A stretch of DNA of 64,000 nt from Oceanobacillus manasiensis (lineage in GTDB: Bacteria; Bacillota; Bacilli; Bacillales; Amphibacillaceae): assembly GCF_000724085.1 (NCBI RefSeq), contig NZ_CCDL010000002.1, forward strand, positions 496,001 through 560,000, read 5' to 3'. Made by a program: the position numbers and the translations under genes. Below, piece after piece: positions 1 to 8,019 of this stretch. Under the pieces are notes generated by a model, which was not told the DNA's origin, did no database searches, and saw only the letters and a program-made list of their open reading frames with translations. The first letter of the stretch is position 1, and each line of letters opens with the position of its first letter.

Positions 1-32
1 CTTTGGTATTAAGACGCGAAAAGTAGTTTTTG

Positions 33-104
<72 letters not shown>

Positions 105-144
105 ATTGTTCACCTCGCCCTACTTTTTATCCGATATTCGAAAC

Positions 145-888
145 CTAACTTATGCTACTTTTTATGACGATAAAAGATGGTCTTCTTTTTTCATTGATCA
201 ACTTGGGCATTTTTTGTAAGCCTATTGAATTTGACTGTGGTTCAATTATTTTTTCTATTCTTAATCCATTTTTTATGAGCGTATTCATTAATGTTGATAC
301 GGTACGATGATAAATAATGACACCCTCAACATACCAATTATGCTCCCGTTTTCCTTCTTCTTGATAGTTGTCTACAGCCCAGTGTAACTTTTCACCATCG
401 ACGTCCTTAACCCAATTGTTAGCTTCATTTCGAGCTGTGACAATAGGATGTTCGGTTGAAAATATGAATTCTCCATTTTCCTTTAGTAAGCTTTTTATCT
501 TTACAATTAAATTCGAGTAATCTTCTATATAGTGTATTGCTAATGAACTAATTATTAAATCAAAAGTTTTCTGAAAATCTAGTTCTTCTATTGGCTTACA
601 TATATACTCAATTCTCTCATGATTGTTCTCTAGTTTGGCTAGATTTATCATATTCTTTGAAATATCTACCCCAGTAACAGTTGAAGCACCTTCACTGATA
701 CAGTATTTAGCGAAATAACCTGCCCCACAACCTAAATCTAATACGGATCTATCTTTAAAATTTGGCATAACAGACTTTATGGCTGGTTGCTCAACAAAAT
801 CATTATACGTTATTCCACTTTTTCGTAAGGATATATATTCCTTAAAAAAATCATGGTTATCATAAATGTTTTGCATGAATGTTTTCAC
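145..888 (-). CDS. Class I SAM-dependent methyltransferase
   Basis: This 247-aa cytosolic protein has the class I methyltransferase fold. Motif I (VLDLGCGAG, residues 49-57) binds S-adenosylmethionine, and the acidic loop VTGVDIS (about 71-77) would contact the ribose. It fits the Methyltransf_11/25 group, whose members methylate small molecules; the substrate cannot be told from sequence. The start is supported by AAGGGGAG a few bases upstream of the ATG. The flanks contain no recognisable pathway partners, so it looks like a stand-alone accessory gene. The fold assignment is firm and the function open. Confidence 0.8.
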   Translation of the reverse strand: MKTFMQNIYDNHDFFKEYISLRKSGITYNDFVEQPAIKSVMPNFKDRSVLDLGCGAGYFAKYCISEGASTVTGVDISKNMINLAKLENNHERIEYICKPIEELDFQKTFDLIISSLAIHYIEDYSNLIVKIKSLLKENGEFIFSTEHPIVTARNEANNWVKDVDGEKLHWAVDNYQEEGKREHNWYVEGVIIYHRTVSTLMNTLIKNGLRIEKIIEPQSNSIGLQKMPKLINEKRRPSFIVIKSSIS

Positions 889-1121
889 TCCCCTTTTAGC
901 CTTTATTCGTACAGTTATTTACAATGTTATGTATTTTAACTGATTCCATAGTTATCATGAATTTGGCTCCTTATGGTCCTTCATATGGAGGATTTAGCAA
1001 TGATCTGCAAAAGTCTCTTTCTCTGTAGCGTGTTTGTTTTAAGAATTCTTTCAGAAGCTCTTTTTGAGTCATACGCTGTTATCAATTGTTAAAGTTTTCT
1101 GTATTAATCTCACATTCTTCC
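889..1121. other. Intergenic region with a short remnant-like ORF
   Basis: Between the methyltransferase and the CPBP protease there is no convincing gene. A leftward 33-codon ORF (1072 to 971, beginning MTQKELLKEFLK) has coding-like composition but no ribosome-binding site, and may be a decayed fragment. No terminator hairpin was recognised here. Confidence 0.3.
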
Positions 1122-1784
1122 TTAGTAAAATAATCTCAATCCAATTATAATTATCATAATATCTGCACATATATGGATAATCCATGACGCCCAGATGGTT
1201 CTATTCTTCTCATTTACTATATGGAAAACTAAACCAATTAACCATAAACCAAAAAAGCAAAGTAAGACAATTTCAGCTGTAAACCACAGCATAATCATTG
1301 GAATATGGTAAGCTGCAAATAATAGCGGACTATATACATACCCCCACTTACGCGGCAATTTAAAAAATATAAAACCCCTGAAGAAGTACTCTTCAAGTAA
1401 AGAGTTCCCAAAGGAAATATAAATCCCAACAAAAATAAAACCAGCTGCTGTAATGCCGAGTCTCTCTGTTAAGTCTTGTTGAATCAGGCTAAGATCAATG
1501 TAAGGTAGAAATAACAAATAAGCAGTAAGCACAATACCTGCTGACGATAAACCGAGAAGCGTTACCTTCAGCCAGTCTCTCTTCCCTAACTTAGATAATG
1601 CAAGTACATCTTTAAAACGAAAATCCTTAAATATCATTTTATAAGTCCATACTACAAGGAAAAAGAAGCTAACCTTACAAATCGTCTTTATAACATAATT
1701 AATCTCTAACCCATGCTCAATAAAGGCAAGTAGACCACAGGTAAATAATGTACTTAGCAAAATATAAGCGATTCTCCTATTCAT
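1122..1784 (-). CDS. CPBP family intramembrane glutamic endopeptidase (CAAX/bacteriocin-processing type)
   Basis: A multi-pass membrane protein of about 220 aa. It carries the ABI/CPBP signature: motif 1 EEYFFR (E131, E132, R136), motif 2 with His in FAAYHIP (H160) and a C-terminal HxxxD (HICAD). These residues form the active site of the Rce1-type intramembrane proteases. In bacteria the family serves prenyl-like processing, bacteriocin immunity or unknown roles; no bacteriocin genes are visible next door. I place the start at the ATG encoding MNRR, because the in-frame GTG four codons earlier lies within the GGGGGAG ribosome-binding site. It is preceded by its own intergenic gap and appears monocistronic. 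Confidence 0.8.
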   Translation of the reverse strand: MNRRIAYILLSTLFTCGLLAFIEHGLEINYVIKTICKVSFFFLVVWTYKMIFKDFRFKDVLALSKLGKRDWLKVTLLGLSSAGIVLTAYLLFLPYIDLSLIQQDLTERLGITAAGFIFVGIYISFGNSLLEEYFFRGFIFFKLPRKWGYVYSPLLFAAYHIPMIMLWFTAEIVLLCFFGLWLIGLVFHIVNEKNRTIWASWIIHICADIMIIIIGLRLFY

Positions 1785-1900
1785 GTTCTCCCCCACTTAC
1801 CTTCCAATTACTGCAAATAAATAACTAACCTTTTAATTTTAAGTCAAAAAAGACTATCTTTATTTTAACATAACAAATATTCAAAAATGTTATCCAATTA

Positions 1901-1933
1901 AAAAAGCCTGCTTTCCAAGAAATACAGGCTTTT
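1901..1933 (-). terminator. Rho-independent terminator downstream of cysK
   Basis: A GC-containing stem (AAAAGCCTG / CAGGCTTTT) separated by a 14-nt loop and followed by a T run on the minus strand. It lies about 90 nt past the cysK stop. Confidence 0.7.
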
Positions 1934-2018
1934 AGCTATATATTCAAATCTATAAAATGGTTTTTAGTTTTTTGGACTCTTACTATTTGTGCTTATAAGG
2001 TCCTGTCTTTAAAAAAAA

Positions 2019-2948
2019 TTACGCATAATCGTCTTCAAACAAATTCATACTTAGATATCTTTCACCTGTATCTGGTGCGATACAGACTACACGTTTCCCT
2101 TTCCCTAAGCGAACTGCTTCATCTATAGCTGCTGAAACTGCAGCCGCTCCTGACAAACCAATGAATATTCCTTCCTTTTGTGGGAGCTTTTTATACATGG
2201 AAATCGCAGTCTCGTCATCTGTTTGTACAATTACATCATAAATGGAAGTATTTAAAATGTCTGGAATAAATCCTGGACTTGTTCCTACCAGTTTATGGCT
2301 TCCTGGCTTACCACCTGAAAGAACTGGAGATCCCTTTGGTTCTACGACAGTTATTTTTAGATCAGGCAGCTTTTCTTTTAATGCTTCACCTGTCCCTGTC
2401 ACCGTTCCTCCTGTCCCGGCAGTACATACAAATGCATCAAGCTTTCCTTCCATTTGTTTTAAAATTTCTGGAGCAGTTGTTACACGGTGTACATCAGGAT
2501 TCGCCATATTTTCGAACTGCTGAGGAATAAAGCTGTTTGGTATGTCTTTTTGTATTTCCAATGCTTTTTGAATCGCACCTGGCATTTTTTCTTTACTTGG
2601 TGTTAATACTACCTTTGCACCAAATGCTTTTAAAAGGTTTCTCCGTTCTTGTGTACTATTATCAGGCATAACTAGAATTGCTTTGTACCCTTTAGCAGCA
2701 GCATTCATAGCTAATCCGATACCCGTATTTCCACTAGTTGGTTCTATAATGGTATCCCCTGGTTTAATAAGTCCCTTTGCTTCTGCAACTTGGATCATAT
2801 TATATGCAGCTCGGTCCTTTACACTTTTACTCGGATTAAACATTTCCATTTTAATATACACATCTGCTGCTCCATCTGGTACAAGACTGTTTAGTCTTAC
2901 CATTGGTGTTTCTCCAATTAATTCTGTTATATTCTCAACAACTTTCAT
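2019..2948 (-). CDS. cysK: O-acetylserine (thiol)-lyase, cysteine synthase A
   Basis: This 309-aa enzyme makes L-cysteine from O-acetylserine and sulfide using pyridoxal phosphate. The PLP lysine is K44 in the SVKDRAA motif, the substrate loop is TSGNTG (71-76), and a GTGGT phosphate-binding loop follows in the C-terminal half. The length matches B. subtilis CysK. The start is the ATG encoding MKVVEN: the in-frame GTG four codons upstream lies inside the AGAGGTGA ribosome-binding site and cannot be the initiator. The gene is monocistronic, with a sigma-A-like promoter upstream and a terminator downstream. No CymR box could be drawn with confidence. Confidence 0.95.
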   Translation of the reverse strand: MKVVENITELIGETPMVRLNSLVPDGAADVYIKMEMFNPSKSVKDRAAYNMIQVAEAKGLIKPGDTIIEPTSGNTGIGLAMNAAAKGYKAILVMPDNSTQERRNLLKAFGAKVVLTPSKEKMPGAIQKALEIQKDIPNSFIPQQFENMANPDVHRVTTAPEILKQMEGKLDAFVCTAGTGGTVTGTGEALKEKLPDLKITVVEPKGSPVLSGGKPGSHKLVGTSPGFIPDILNTSIYDVIVQTDDETAISMYKKLPQKEGIFIGLSGAAAVSAAIDEAVRLGKGKRVVCIAPDTGERYLSMNLFEDDYA

Positions 2949-2985
2949 TCCGATAATCACCTCTACATACTCTACATTTCACTTT

Positions 2986-3015
2986 ATTTTACCACCAAAA
3001 AGTTAATATAAACAA
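2986..3015 (-). promoter_or_regulatory. Candidate sigma-A promoter for cysK
   Basis: On the minus strand TTGTTT (3015-3010) and TAAAAT (2991-2986) are separated by 18 nt, upstream of the cysK ribosome-binding site. Confidence 0.45.
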
Positions 3016-3160
3016 GTGAACCACTCGGGATTAATTGGAAGTAATTGGCATATATAGAGAGTGAATAAAATTGTTTTATAAGGTTAAAATACTTCATGTA
3101 ATTGCTATGTGGCAAACAAAAAGCCTGCCATGTAGAAAAAAATAAAAAGGAGTGTTAGCG

Positions 3161-3370
3161 ATGAGCAACAATAACAATAACAATAACAACAATCGTCAAA
3201 ACAACCGTAACAACAATCGCAATGACAACAACAATAACAACCAGGAAATTAACAATGTTGAATTTGCAAATGAATTTTTAGACGATAACAACAATAACCG
3301 TAACAACAATAACAATCGCAACAACAACAATAATAATAATAATAATCGTAACAACAATCGCAACAAATAG
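3161..3370 (+). CDS. Asn-rich low-complexity 69-aa protein, possibly a divergent gamma-type spore protein
   Basis: A small protein made mostly of Asn runs broken by single Arg residues, with one acidic non-repeat stretch in the middle (NNVEFANEFLDD). The ATG is preceded by AAAAGGAG at 8 nt spacing; the in-frame GTG three codons earlier overlaps that site and is rejected. It has its own gap upstream and a strong terminator downstream, so it looks like a real monocistron. The central EFAxE motif resembles the EFASE repeat core of gamma-type small acid-soluble spore proteins, which are also rich in Asn/Gln. That link is a guess. The trinucleotide-rich DNA may be prone to length change. Confidence 0.65.
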   Translation: MSNNNNNNNNNRQNNRNNNRNDNNNNNQEINNVEFANEFLDDNNNNRNNNNNRNNNNNNNNNRNNNRNK

Positions 3371-3381
3371 TCTAACACTAA

Positions 3382-3411
3382 AAAAGCTGCTTCCTTTGTG
3401 AAGCAGCTTTT
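3382..3411. terminator. Bidirectional terminator between the Asn-rich gene and the FAD/Rieske oxidoreductase
   Basis: Perfect 11-bp stem (AAAAGCTGCTT / AAGCAGCTTTT) with an 8-nt loop, placed between two convergent genes with A/T tracts on both sides. Confidence 0.85.
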
Positions 3412-3458
3412 CCATATTTATTAGAAAAGTAATCAAGATAAATAAATCTTCATCACCT

Positions 3459-4982
3459 TTACTTATCTAAGCTTTTTAGTGACTCTACTGCTGGACCTTC
3501 GATTACTTCACCCGTTCCACTAAATCGTGAACCGTGGCAAGGGCAATCCCATGTATTATCTCCGTCATTCCACTGAACACCGCAACCAAGATGTGTACAT
3601 GTGAGATCCACGTAATGAAGTTTTCCATTTTCGTCTTTGTATACTCCTACATCTTCCCCATCGCGTTTCGTAATCATCCCTTGGTTATCAGACAAATTTT
3701 CAGGGTTATTTTCTTCACTTGCACCATCATATTGATCTGGATTTTTTTCTTCAGGTTCTACAGAGGTGCTCTCCTGTATGTTTCGATTTGGTGAGAATAG
3801 CGATTGATATGGATTTTCTCTCTGAAGAATAGTATCGGTCAGAATTTTAGAACCAGTAGCAGAAATGGCTAACCCCCATTTACTTAATCCTGTCACAACT
3901 AATACATTAGGCTGATCTTGGGATAGTACACCTATAAATGGAAGTCTATCCTCTGAAATATAGTCATGTGCGGACCAGCGATTTATAATTTCTTTCACTT
4001 CGAAAGTTTCTTTGGCGAAATTCTCTAGTTCATGATAGCGTTCAGCAGACGATTTACCGTCCCCGGTAGAATGGCTCTCTCCTCCGACTAATACAACCCT
4101 TCCTGTTTTACTATCTAACCCACGTAATGTACGTTTCGGAAGATCGGCGTTTATATACATACCATCCGGGAATTCGTCTTCTGTTTTCACTGCAAGTGCA
4201 TAAGAACTTTCTGGATTGTTCTGTTGGGAGTAGAAATTTCCTTCCGGCTCAAGGATAGGTAAGTGTGTTGCCTGAATAACCTTACTAGCTGTTACCTTCA
4301 GTCCGTTTTCTGTCTTACATTGAATTCGGCCCCCATCGTCTGTTATATCCATTACCCTTGTTTGATCGTAGATTTGACCGCCAAGCTTTACAAACTCGTC
4401 TAATAAGCCAGATAGAAATTTAACTGGATGAAACTGTGCCTGATTACGCATCATAATTGCCGCTTCAATTTCAATATTTAGCGGAAGGTCTTCAATAAAT
4501 TCTCCTTCAATACCTAATTTTTCATAGGCTTCTATTTCTTTTATGACTTTATTACGATTTTGCATTTTTTGTGTATAGACAAAAGCCTCTCTTTCTTCTA
4601 ATTCGCAGTCAATACCATACTGGTCAGAAAGTTCCTTAATGGAGGCAATGCCCTCCATATTCGCTTGATAGAATTGCTTAGCTGATTCTTGTCCATATCG
4701 GTTTATTAATTCATCATAAATAAGATTGTGCTGTGCAGTCAGTTTTGCTGTAGTAAAACCGCTTGTACCACTAAACAACTCTCGTGCCTCTAGTAAGGCT
4801 ACTTCTTTTCCTTCTTTGGCAAGCTGATAAGCTGTCATGACACCCGCTATACCTGCTCCAACTACTGCAACATCCGTGCTAATATTTTCTTTTAACTCAC
4901 CAAATGAAGGAACCTTACCTGTATCTCTCCAATATGATTCAATTTCCTTAGGTAAAATAGATGTTTTCTCATTTTGTTTCAA
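3459..4982 (-). CDS. yhfW: FAD-dependent oxidoreductase with C-terminal Rieske [2Fe-2S] domain (YhfW-like)
   Basis: A 507-aa two-domain protein. Residues about 35-400 form a DAO-type FAD domain with the dinucleotide motif VGAGIAG (41-47). After an acidic linker rich in Glu/Asn, residues about 430-507 form a Rieske domain with CTHLGC (462-467) and CPCHGS (480-485), giving the Cys/His pairs that hold the 2Fe-2S cluster. Length and architecture match B. subtilis YhfW, whose substrate is unknown. The start is TTG, preceded by GGAGG at 7 nt. It is likely monocistronic, ending at the shared bidirectional terminator. The domain assignment is sure; the reaction is not. Confidence 0.88.
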   Translation of the reverse strand: MKQNEKTSILPKEIESYWRDTGKVPSFGELKENISTDVAVVGAGIAGVMTAYQLAKEGKEVALLEARELFSGTSGFTTAKLTAQHNLIYDELINRYGQESAKQFYQANMEGIASIKELSDQYGIDCELEEREAFVYTQKMQNRNKVIKEIEAYEKLGIEGEFIEDLPLNIEIEAAIMMRNQAQFHPVKFLSGLLDEFVKLGGQIYDQTRVMDITDDGGRIQCKTENGLKVTASKVIQATHLPILEPEGNFYSQQNNPESSYALAVKTEDEFPDGMYINADLPKRTLRGLDSKTGRVVLVGGESHSTGDGKSSAERYHELENFAKETFEVKEIINRWSAHDYISEDRLPFIGVLSQDQPNVLVVTGLSKWGLAISATGSKILTDTILQRENPYQSLFSPNRNIQESTSVEPEEKNPDQYDGASEENNPENLSDNQGMITKRDGEDVGVYKDENGKLHYVDLTCTHLGCGVQWNDGDNTWDCPCHGSRFSGTGEVIEGPAVESLKSLDK

Positions 4983-5065
4983 TGTAATACCTCCAGGTTA
5001 AATACTTGATTATGTTATTCTAATAACCTGTATTGGTAAGGTATAAACCACCAACGAAGCAGTTT

Positions 5066-5881
5066 CTATTGCAATAAGTGATTTATATGGGACCGAATTC
5101 GCGCAACATATGAAGGTGACAATATATCCGATGCTCCACGCAAAATTTCATTCGCATACCTTTCAGTTGGTTTAGTTTCAGTGTGTTTATCCACACTTAC
5201 AAAGGTAATTCCATCTACTTCTTCCCCTTGATTTAATGTTAGCTTGATAATCGTCGGGCGATACCTTTTACTATAAACTCCCTCTCTCTTGTACAAATAA
5301 TCGATTGCTTCTAATGGTACTTTGTAAACCACACCTTCTACTTTCTCCAATGGCGATACGATAATATCTGCTTTTCCACCATCTTCACTCGATCTCGTGA
5401 AGCGAAAACCATAATTCTCTAAGACTCCTTTTCCAGCTATAGATGTAAAGTATTGATCAACATTTGCCATTTTAAAACGATTATCATCCATACAGGACCC
5501 ATAAGCGAAATAGTATAGAGTTTCATTTTTTAAATAACGATAAACCTTCCAGTCACCAAATGGTACTTCTTCCAATTTGTCCTCATTATTTGGTTCTTCT
5601 CTATATATGAAGGCGTTATATTGCTCATCTGTAGAAGAACTTACAGACGTGTTAGATCGTTCGCTGTTCAATTCTTCATCAAGTTTTTCTAAGTTTTCCT
5701 CACTAATCTCGACTAACTCTCCATATGTTGATGCATCCTTGTCATCAACTAAATAGGGGCTCCCGTTACAATCGTAAAGCTTTCCAGTTACCCATACTTG
5801 CTCATCTATACTAGTAGCATGTTTTTTTAGTGTTTCTGTTTTATCTGTTCTAAGATCTCCGTAGATAAATAATAAACTCAT
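5066..5881 (-). CDS. ykqA: Tandem gamma-glutamylcyclotransferase-like protein (YkqA family)
   Basis: The 271-aa product holds two AIG2/GGCT-like units. The N-terminal one (about 1-65) begins LLFIYGDLR; the C-terminal one (about 122-271) begins YFAYGS (124-129) and has a Glu in the REGVYS segment where the general acid is expected. An acidic, Ser-rich linker (about 60-110) joins them. The layout and length fit B. subtilis YkqA. Family members release 5-oxoproline from gamma-glutamyl compounds or trim gamma-glutamylamines; the substrate here is unknown. The ATG follows AAAGGAGAG. It is divergent from the downstream alcohol dehydrogenase gene, with which it shares a 131-bp upstream region. Confidence 0.8.
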   Translation of the reverse strand: MSLLFIYGDLRTDKTETLKKHATSIDEQVWVTGKLYDCNGSPYLVDDKDASTYGELVEISEENLEKLDEELNSERSNTSVSSSTDEQYNAFIYREEPNNEDKLEEVPFGDWKVYRYLKNETLYYFAYGSCMDDNRFKMANVDQYFTSIAGKGVLENYGFRFTRSSEDGGKADIIVSPLEKVEGVVYKVPLEAIDYLYKREGVYSKRYRPTIIKLTLNQGEEVDGITFVSVDKHTETKPTERYANEILRGASDILSPSYVARIRSHINHLLQ

Positions 5882-6012
5882 AAAATCTCTCCTTTCTATA
5901 TTCCATTCCTTTTGAAGGGTCTGATAAAACGAAAATGACCTGTGGGTATAGATTCTTTTCCTTTGATAAAAATAAGGTAAACCTCAATAAAAAAGTAGGA
6001 GTTTGATAAAAC

Positions 6013-7146
6013 ATGAAAGCTGTAACATATCAAGGTAAATATAGCGTAGCAGTAAAAAAAGTCCCTTTTCCAACAATACAGGATTCAGAAGATGTCATTA
6101 TTCGCATTACTTCTACAGCTATTTGTGGGTCTGACCTTCATTTATACCAAGGGAATTTTCCATTACCGATCGGGTATACAATTGGCCATGAACCGATGGG
6201 GATTGTAGAGGAAGTCGGCCCAGATGTAACAAAAGTAAAGAAGGGCGATCGTGTTGTCATTCCTTTTACTGTAGCCTGTGGGACATGTCCTTATTGTGCT
6301 AATCATCAAGAGAGTCAGTGTGATAACTCCAATCCACACTATGATTCAGGAGGATATTTTGGATACTCCGAAAAATTCGGCGACTTCCCTGGTGGACAAG
6401 CGGAATATTTACGCGTCCCTTATGGAAACTATACCCCCTTTTTAATTCCAGAGGATTGTGAATTAGAAGATGATCAATTGCTTTTCTTATCCGATGTTCT
6501 CCCTACAGCTTATTGGAGTGTCGAACATGCCGGTGTGAAACAGGGAGATACTGTCATTGTCCTTGGATGTGGGCCTGTTGGATTAATGGCTCAAAAGTTC
6601 GCCTGGCAAAAAGGTGCTGAGCGCGTTATTGCCATTGACTATTTTGATTACCGCCTCCAACATTCTAGGCAGACAAACAAGACAGAGATCTTTGATTTTA
6701 CAAAATATGATGATATGGGTGAAACGTTAAAAGAGTTAACAAAAGGTGGAGCTGACGTCGTAATTGATTGTGTAGGGATGGATGGAAAGAAGTCAGCTTT
6801 GGAATTTGCTGAGCAAAAGTTAAAACTTCAAGGCGGGACATTAGGACCTATTCAAATTGCTACAAAAGCGGTTAAGAAGTGGGGTACAGTCCAATTGACC
6901 GGGGTATATGGCGGGCTCTACAATATGTTTCCATTGGGGCCATTCTTCACAAGAAATATTACCCTAAAAATGGGACAAGCCCCTGCACGAAGTTATATGC
7001 AGGAGCTTTATCGCCAGATTACAACAAACGAAATTGATCCAACCGATATTATTACTCATAAGTTGCCATTAGATGATGCTGCGACAGGATATAAACTATT
7101 TCAGAATAAAGAAGAAGACTGTATAAAAGTTATATTAAAACCTTAA
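6013..7146 (+). CDS. adhB: Zinc-dependent alcohol dehydrogenase, MDR superfamily (AdhB-like)
   Basis: A 377-aa medium-chain dehydrogenase/reductase. The catalytic zinc ligands are visible as C38 (AICGSD) and H59-E60 (GHE); four structural-zinc cysteines are at C89, C92, C95 and C103. The NAD-binding Rossmann motif GCGPVG lies at 185-190. It resembles the B. subtilis AdhB/formaldehyde-dehydrogenase-like group that needs no glutathione; oxidation of a short alcohol or aldehyde hydrate is inferred. The start ATG lies 11 nt after GTAGGAG, slightly far. The terminator is unusual: it lies within the end of the convergent ypcP gene. Confidence 0.85.
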   Translation: MKAVTYQGKYSVAVKKVPFPTIQDSEDVIIRITSTAICGSDLHLYQGNFPLPIGYTIGHEPMGIVEEVGPDVTKVKKGDRVVIPFTVACGTCPYCANHQESQCDNSNPHYDSGGYFGYSEKFGDFPGGQAEYLRVPYGNYTPFLIPEDCELEDDQLLFLSDVLPTAYWSVEHAGVKQGDTVIVLGCGPVGLMAQKFAWQKGAERVIAIDYFDYRLQHSRQTNKTEIFDFTKYDDMGETLKELTKGGADVVIDCVGMDGKKSALEFAEQKLKLQGGTLGPIQIATKAVKKWGTVQLTGVYGGLYNMFPLGPFFTRNITLKMGQAPARSYMQELYRQITTNEIDPTDIITHKLPLDDAATGYKLFQNKEEDCIKVILKP

Positions 7147-7149
7147 TCC

Positions 7150-8013
7150 TTAAATTAATTTGACGAGATTTTTGAACTCAAGCTCGTCAAATTTTTTCTC
7201 TATTTTATCTTTATCATAGTTCCATAAAGCTCCATCTAGTTCACAGGATATCGGTACGTCGCATTTTATTTCAGCGAGTGATCTAGATAGGTGTAACATA
7301 TCTAAGTTCGCTTTAATTTTAGTCTGGACGCCTTTTGGTAGCGAGTCTATATTAACAAGCAGTTCGTCTATTGTTCCATGCTCTTTAATAAGCTTGAGAG
7401 CGGTTTTTTCCCCAATCCCTTTAACACCAGGATAATTATCAGAGCTATCCCCCATTAATCCTTTTAAATCAATGACTTGTCTTGGGGTAATTCCCTTCTT
7501 CTCATAAAAGTTTTCATTTGTGAAAACCTCATAATTGCCTTGTCCCTTACGCATAATAGCTACTTGAATATGTTCCTCTACTAGCTGTAGGATATCTTGA
7601 TCGCCTGTTAGGATTGTCACATCATTCTCTGTAGCATATGTTCTGGCTAGTGTGCCAATGCAATCATCCGCTTCAAAATTTTCTAACCCAATATTTGGCA
7701 TATCAAATGCCTCGACAACTTCTTTAACCAGGTCAAATTGTGGGACCAATTCTATTGGTGGGGCATCACGGTTCGCCTTATAGCCTTCATACATTTCTGT
7801 ACGGAACGTTTTACTCCCCATATCCCAGCAGCATACTACATGTGTTGGTGAGAAAGTTTCCACGGCATCTAGAAAATAGCGCATAAATTGGTATACACCA
7901 TTCGTAGGAACACCTTGTTTGGTAACCATAAAGTTACCTCTAAATGATGTTGCGAAAAAGCCCCTGAATAAAAGGGCCATTCCATCGACGAGCAAGATTT
8001 GTTTTCTATCCAT
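7150..8013 (-). CDS. ypcP: 5'-3' exonuclease, FEN/PolI N-terminal type
   Basis: The 287-aa protein is a stand-alone version of the 5' nuclease domain of DNA polymerase I. It has the PIN-like N-terminus (ILLVDGMALLFRGFF), the acidic metal-binding cluster ENFEADDCIGTLAR, the TGDQD motif, and the helix-hairpin-helix region DSSDNYPGVKGIGEKTA. Such enzymes remove flaps and RNA primers; B. subtilis YpcP can back up PolA in RNA primer removal. It begins 6 nt after the dynA stop, so translation of the two is likely linked. Length is close to B. subtilis YpcP (296 aa). The last codons also encode the adhB terminator on the other strand. Confidence 0.92.
   Translation of the reverse strand: MDRKQILLVDGMALLFRGFFATSFRGNFMVTKQGVPTNGVYQFMRYFLDAVETFSPTHVVCCWDMGSKTFRTEMYEGYKANRDAPPIELVPQFDLVKEVVEAFDMPNIGLENFEADDCIGTLARTYATENDVTILTGDQDILQLVEEHIQVAIMRKGQGNYEVFTNENFYEKKGITPRQVIDLKGLMGDSSDNYPGVKGIGEKTALKLIKEHGTIDELLVNIDSLPKGVQTKIKANLDMLHLSRSLAEIKCDVPISCELDGALWNYDKDKIEKKFDELEFKNLVKLI
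7157..7197 (+). terminator. adhB terminator embedded in the ypcP coding end
   Basis: A perfect 11-bp stem (AATTTGACGAG / CTCGTCAAATT) with a 15-nt loop and a T run on the plus strand begins 11 nt past the adhB stop. The whole element lies inside the last codons of the convergent ypcP gene, so the two constraints share the same DNA. Confidence 0.8.
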
Positions 8014-8019
8014 AATTTT

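Noticed and set aside
3062-3094. Possible sigma-G promoter (TGAATA ... AATACTT) before the Asn-rich gene
   Set aside because: The spacing comes to 20 nt, too long for sigma-G, and the -10 is weak; not enough to call.
3196-3378. Leu-rich 60-codon frame opposite the Asn-rich gene
   Set aside because: It is the antisense of the AAC/AAT repeats; the sense strand has the ribosome-binding site and terminator.
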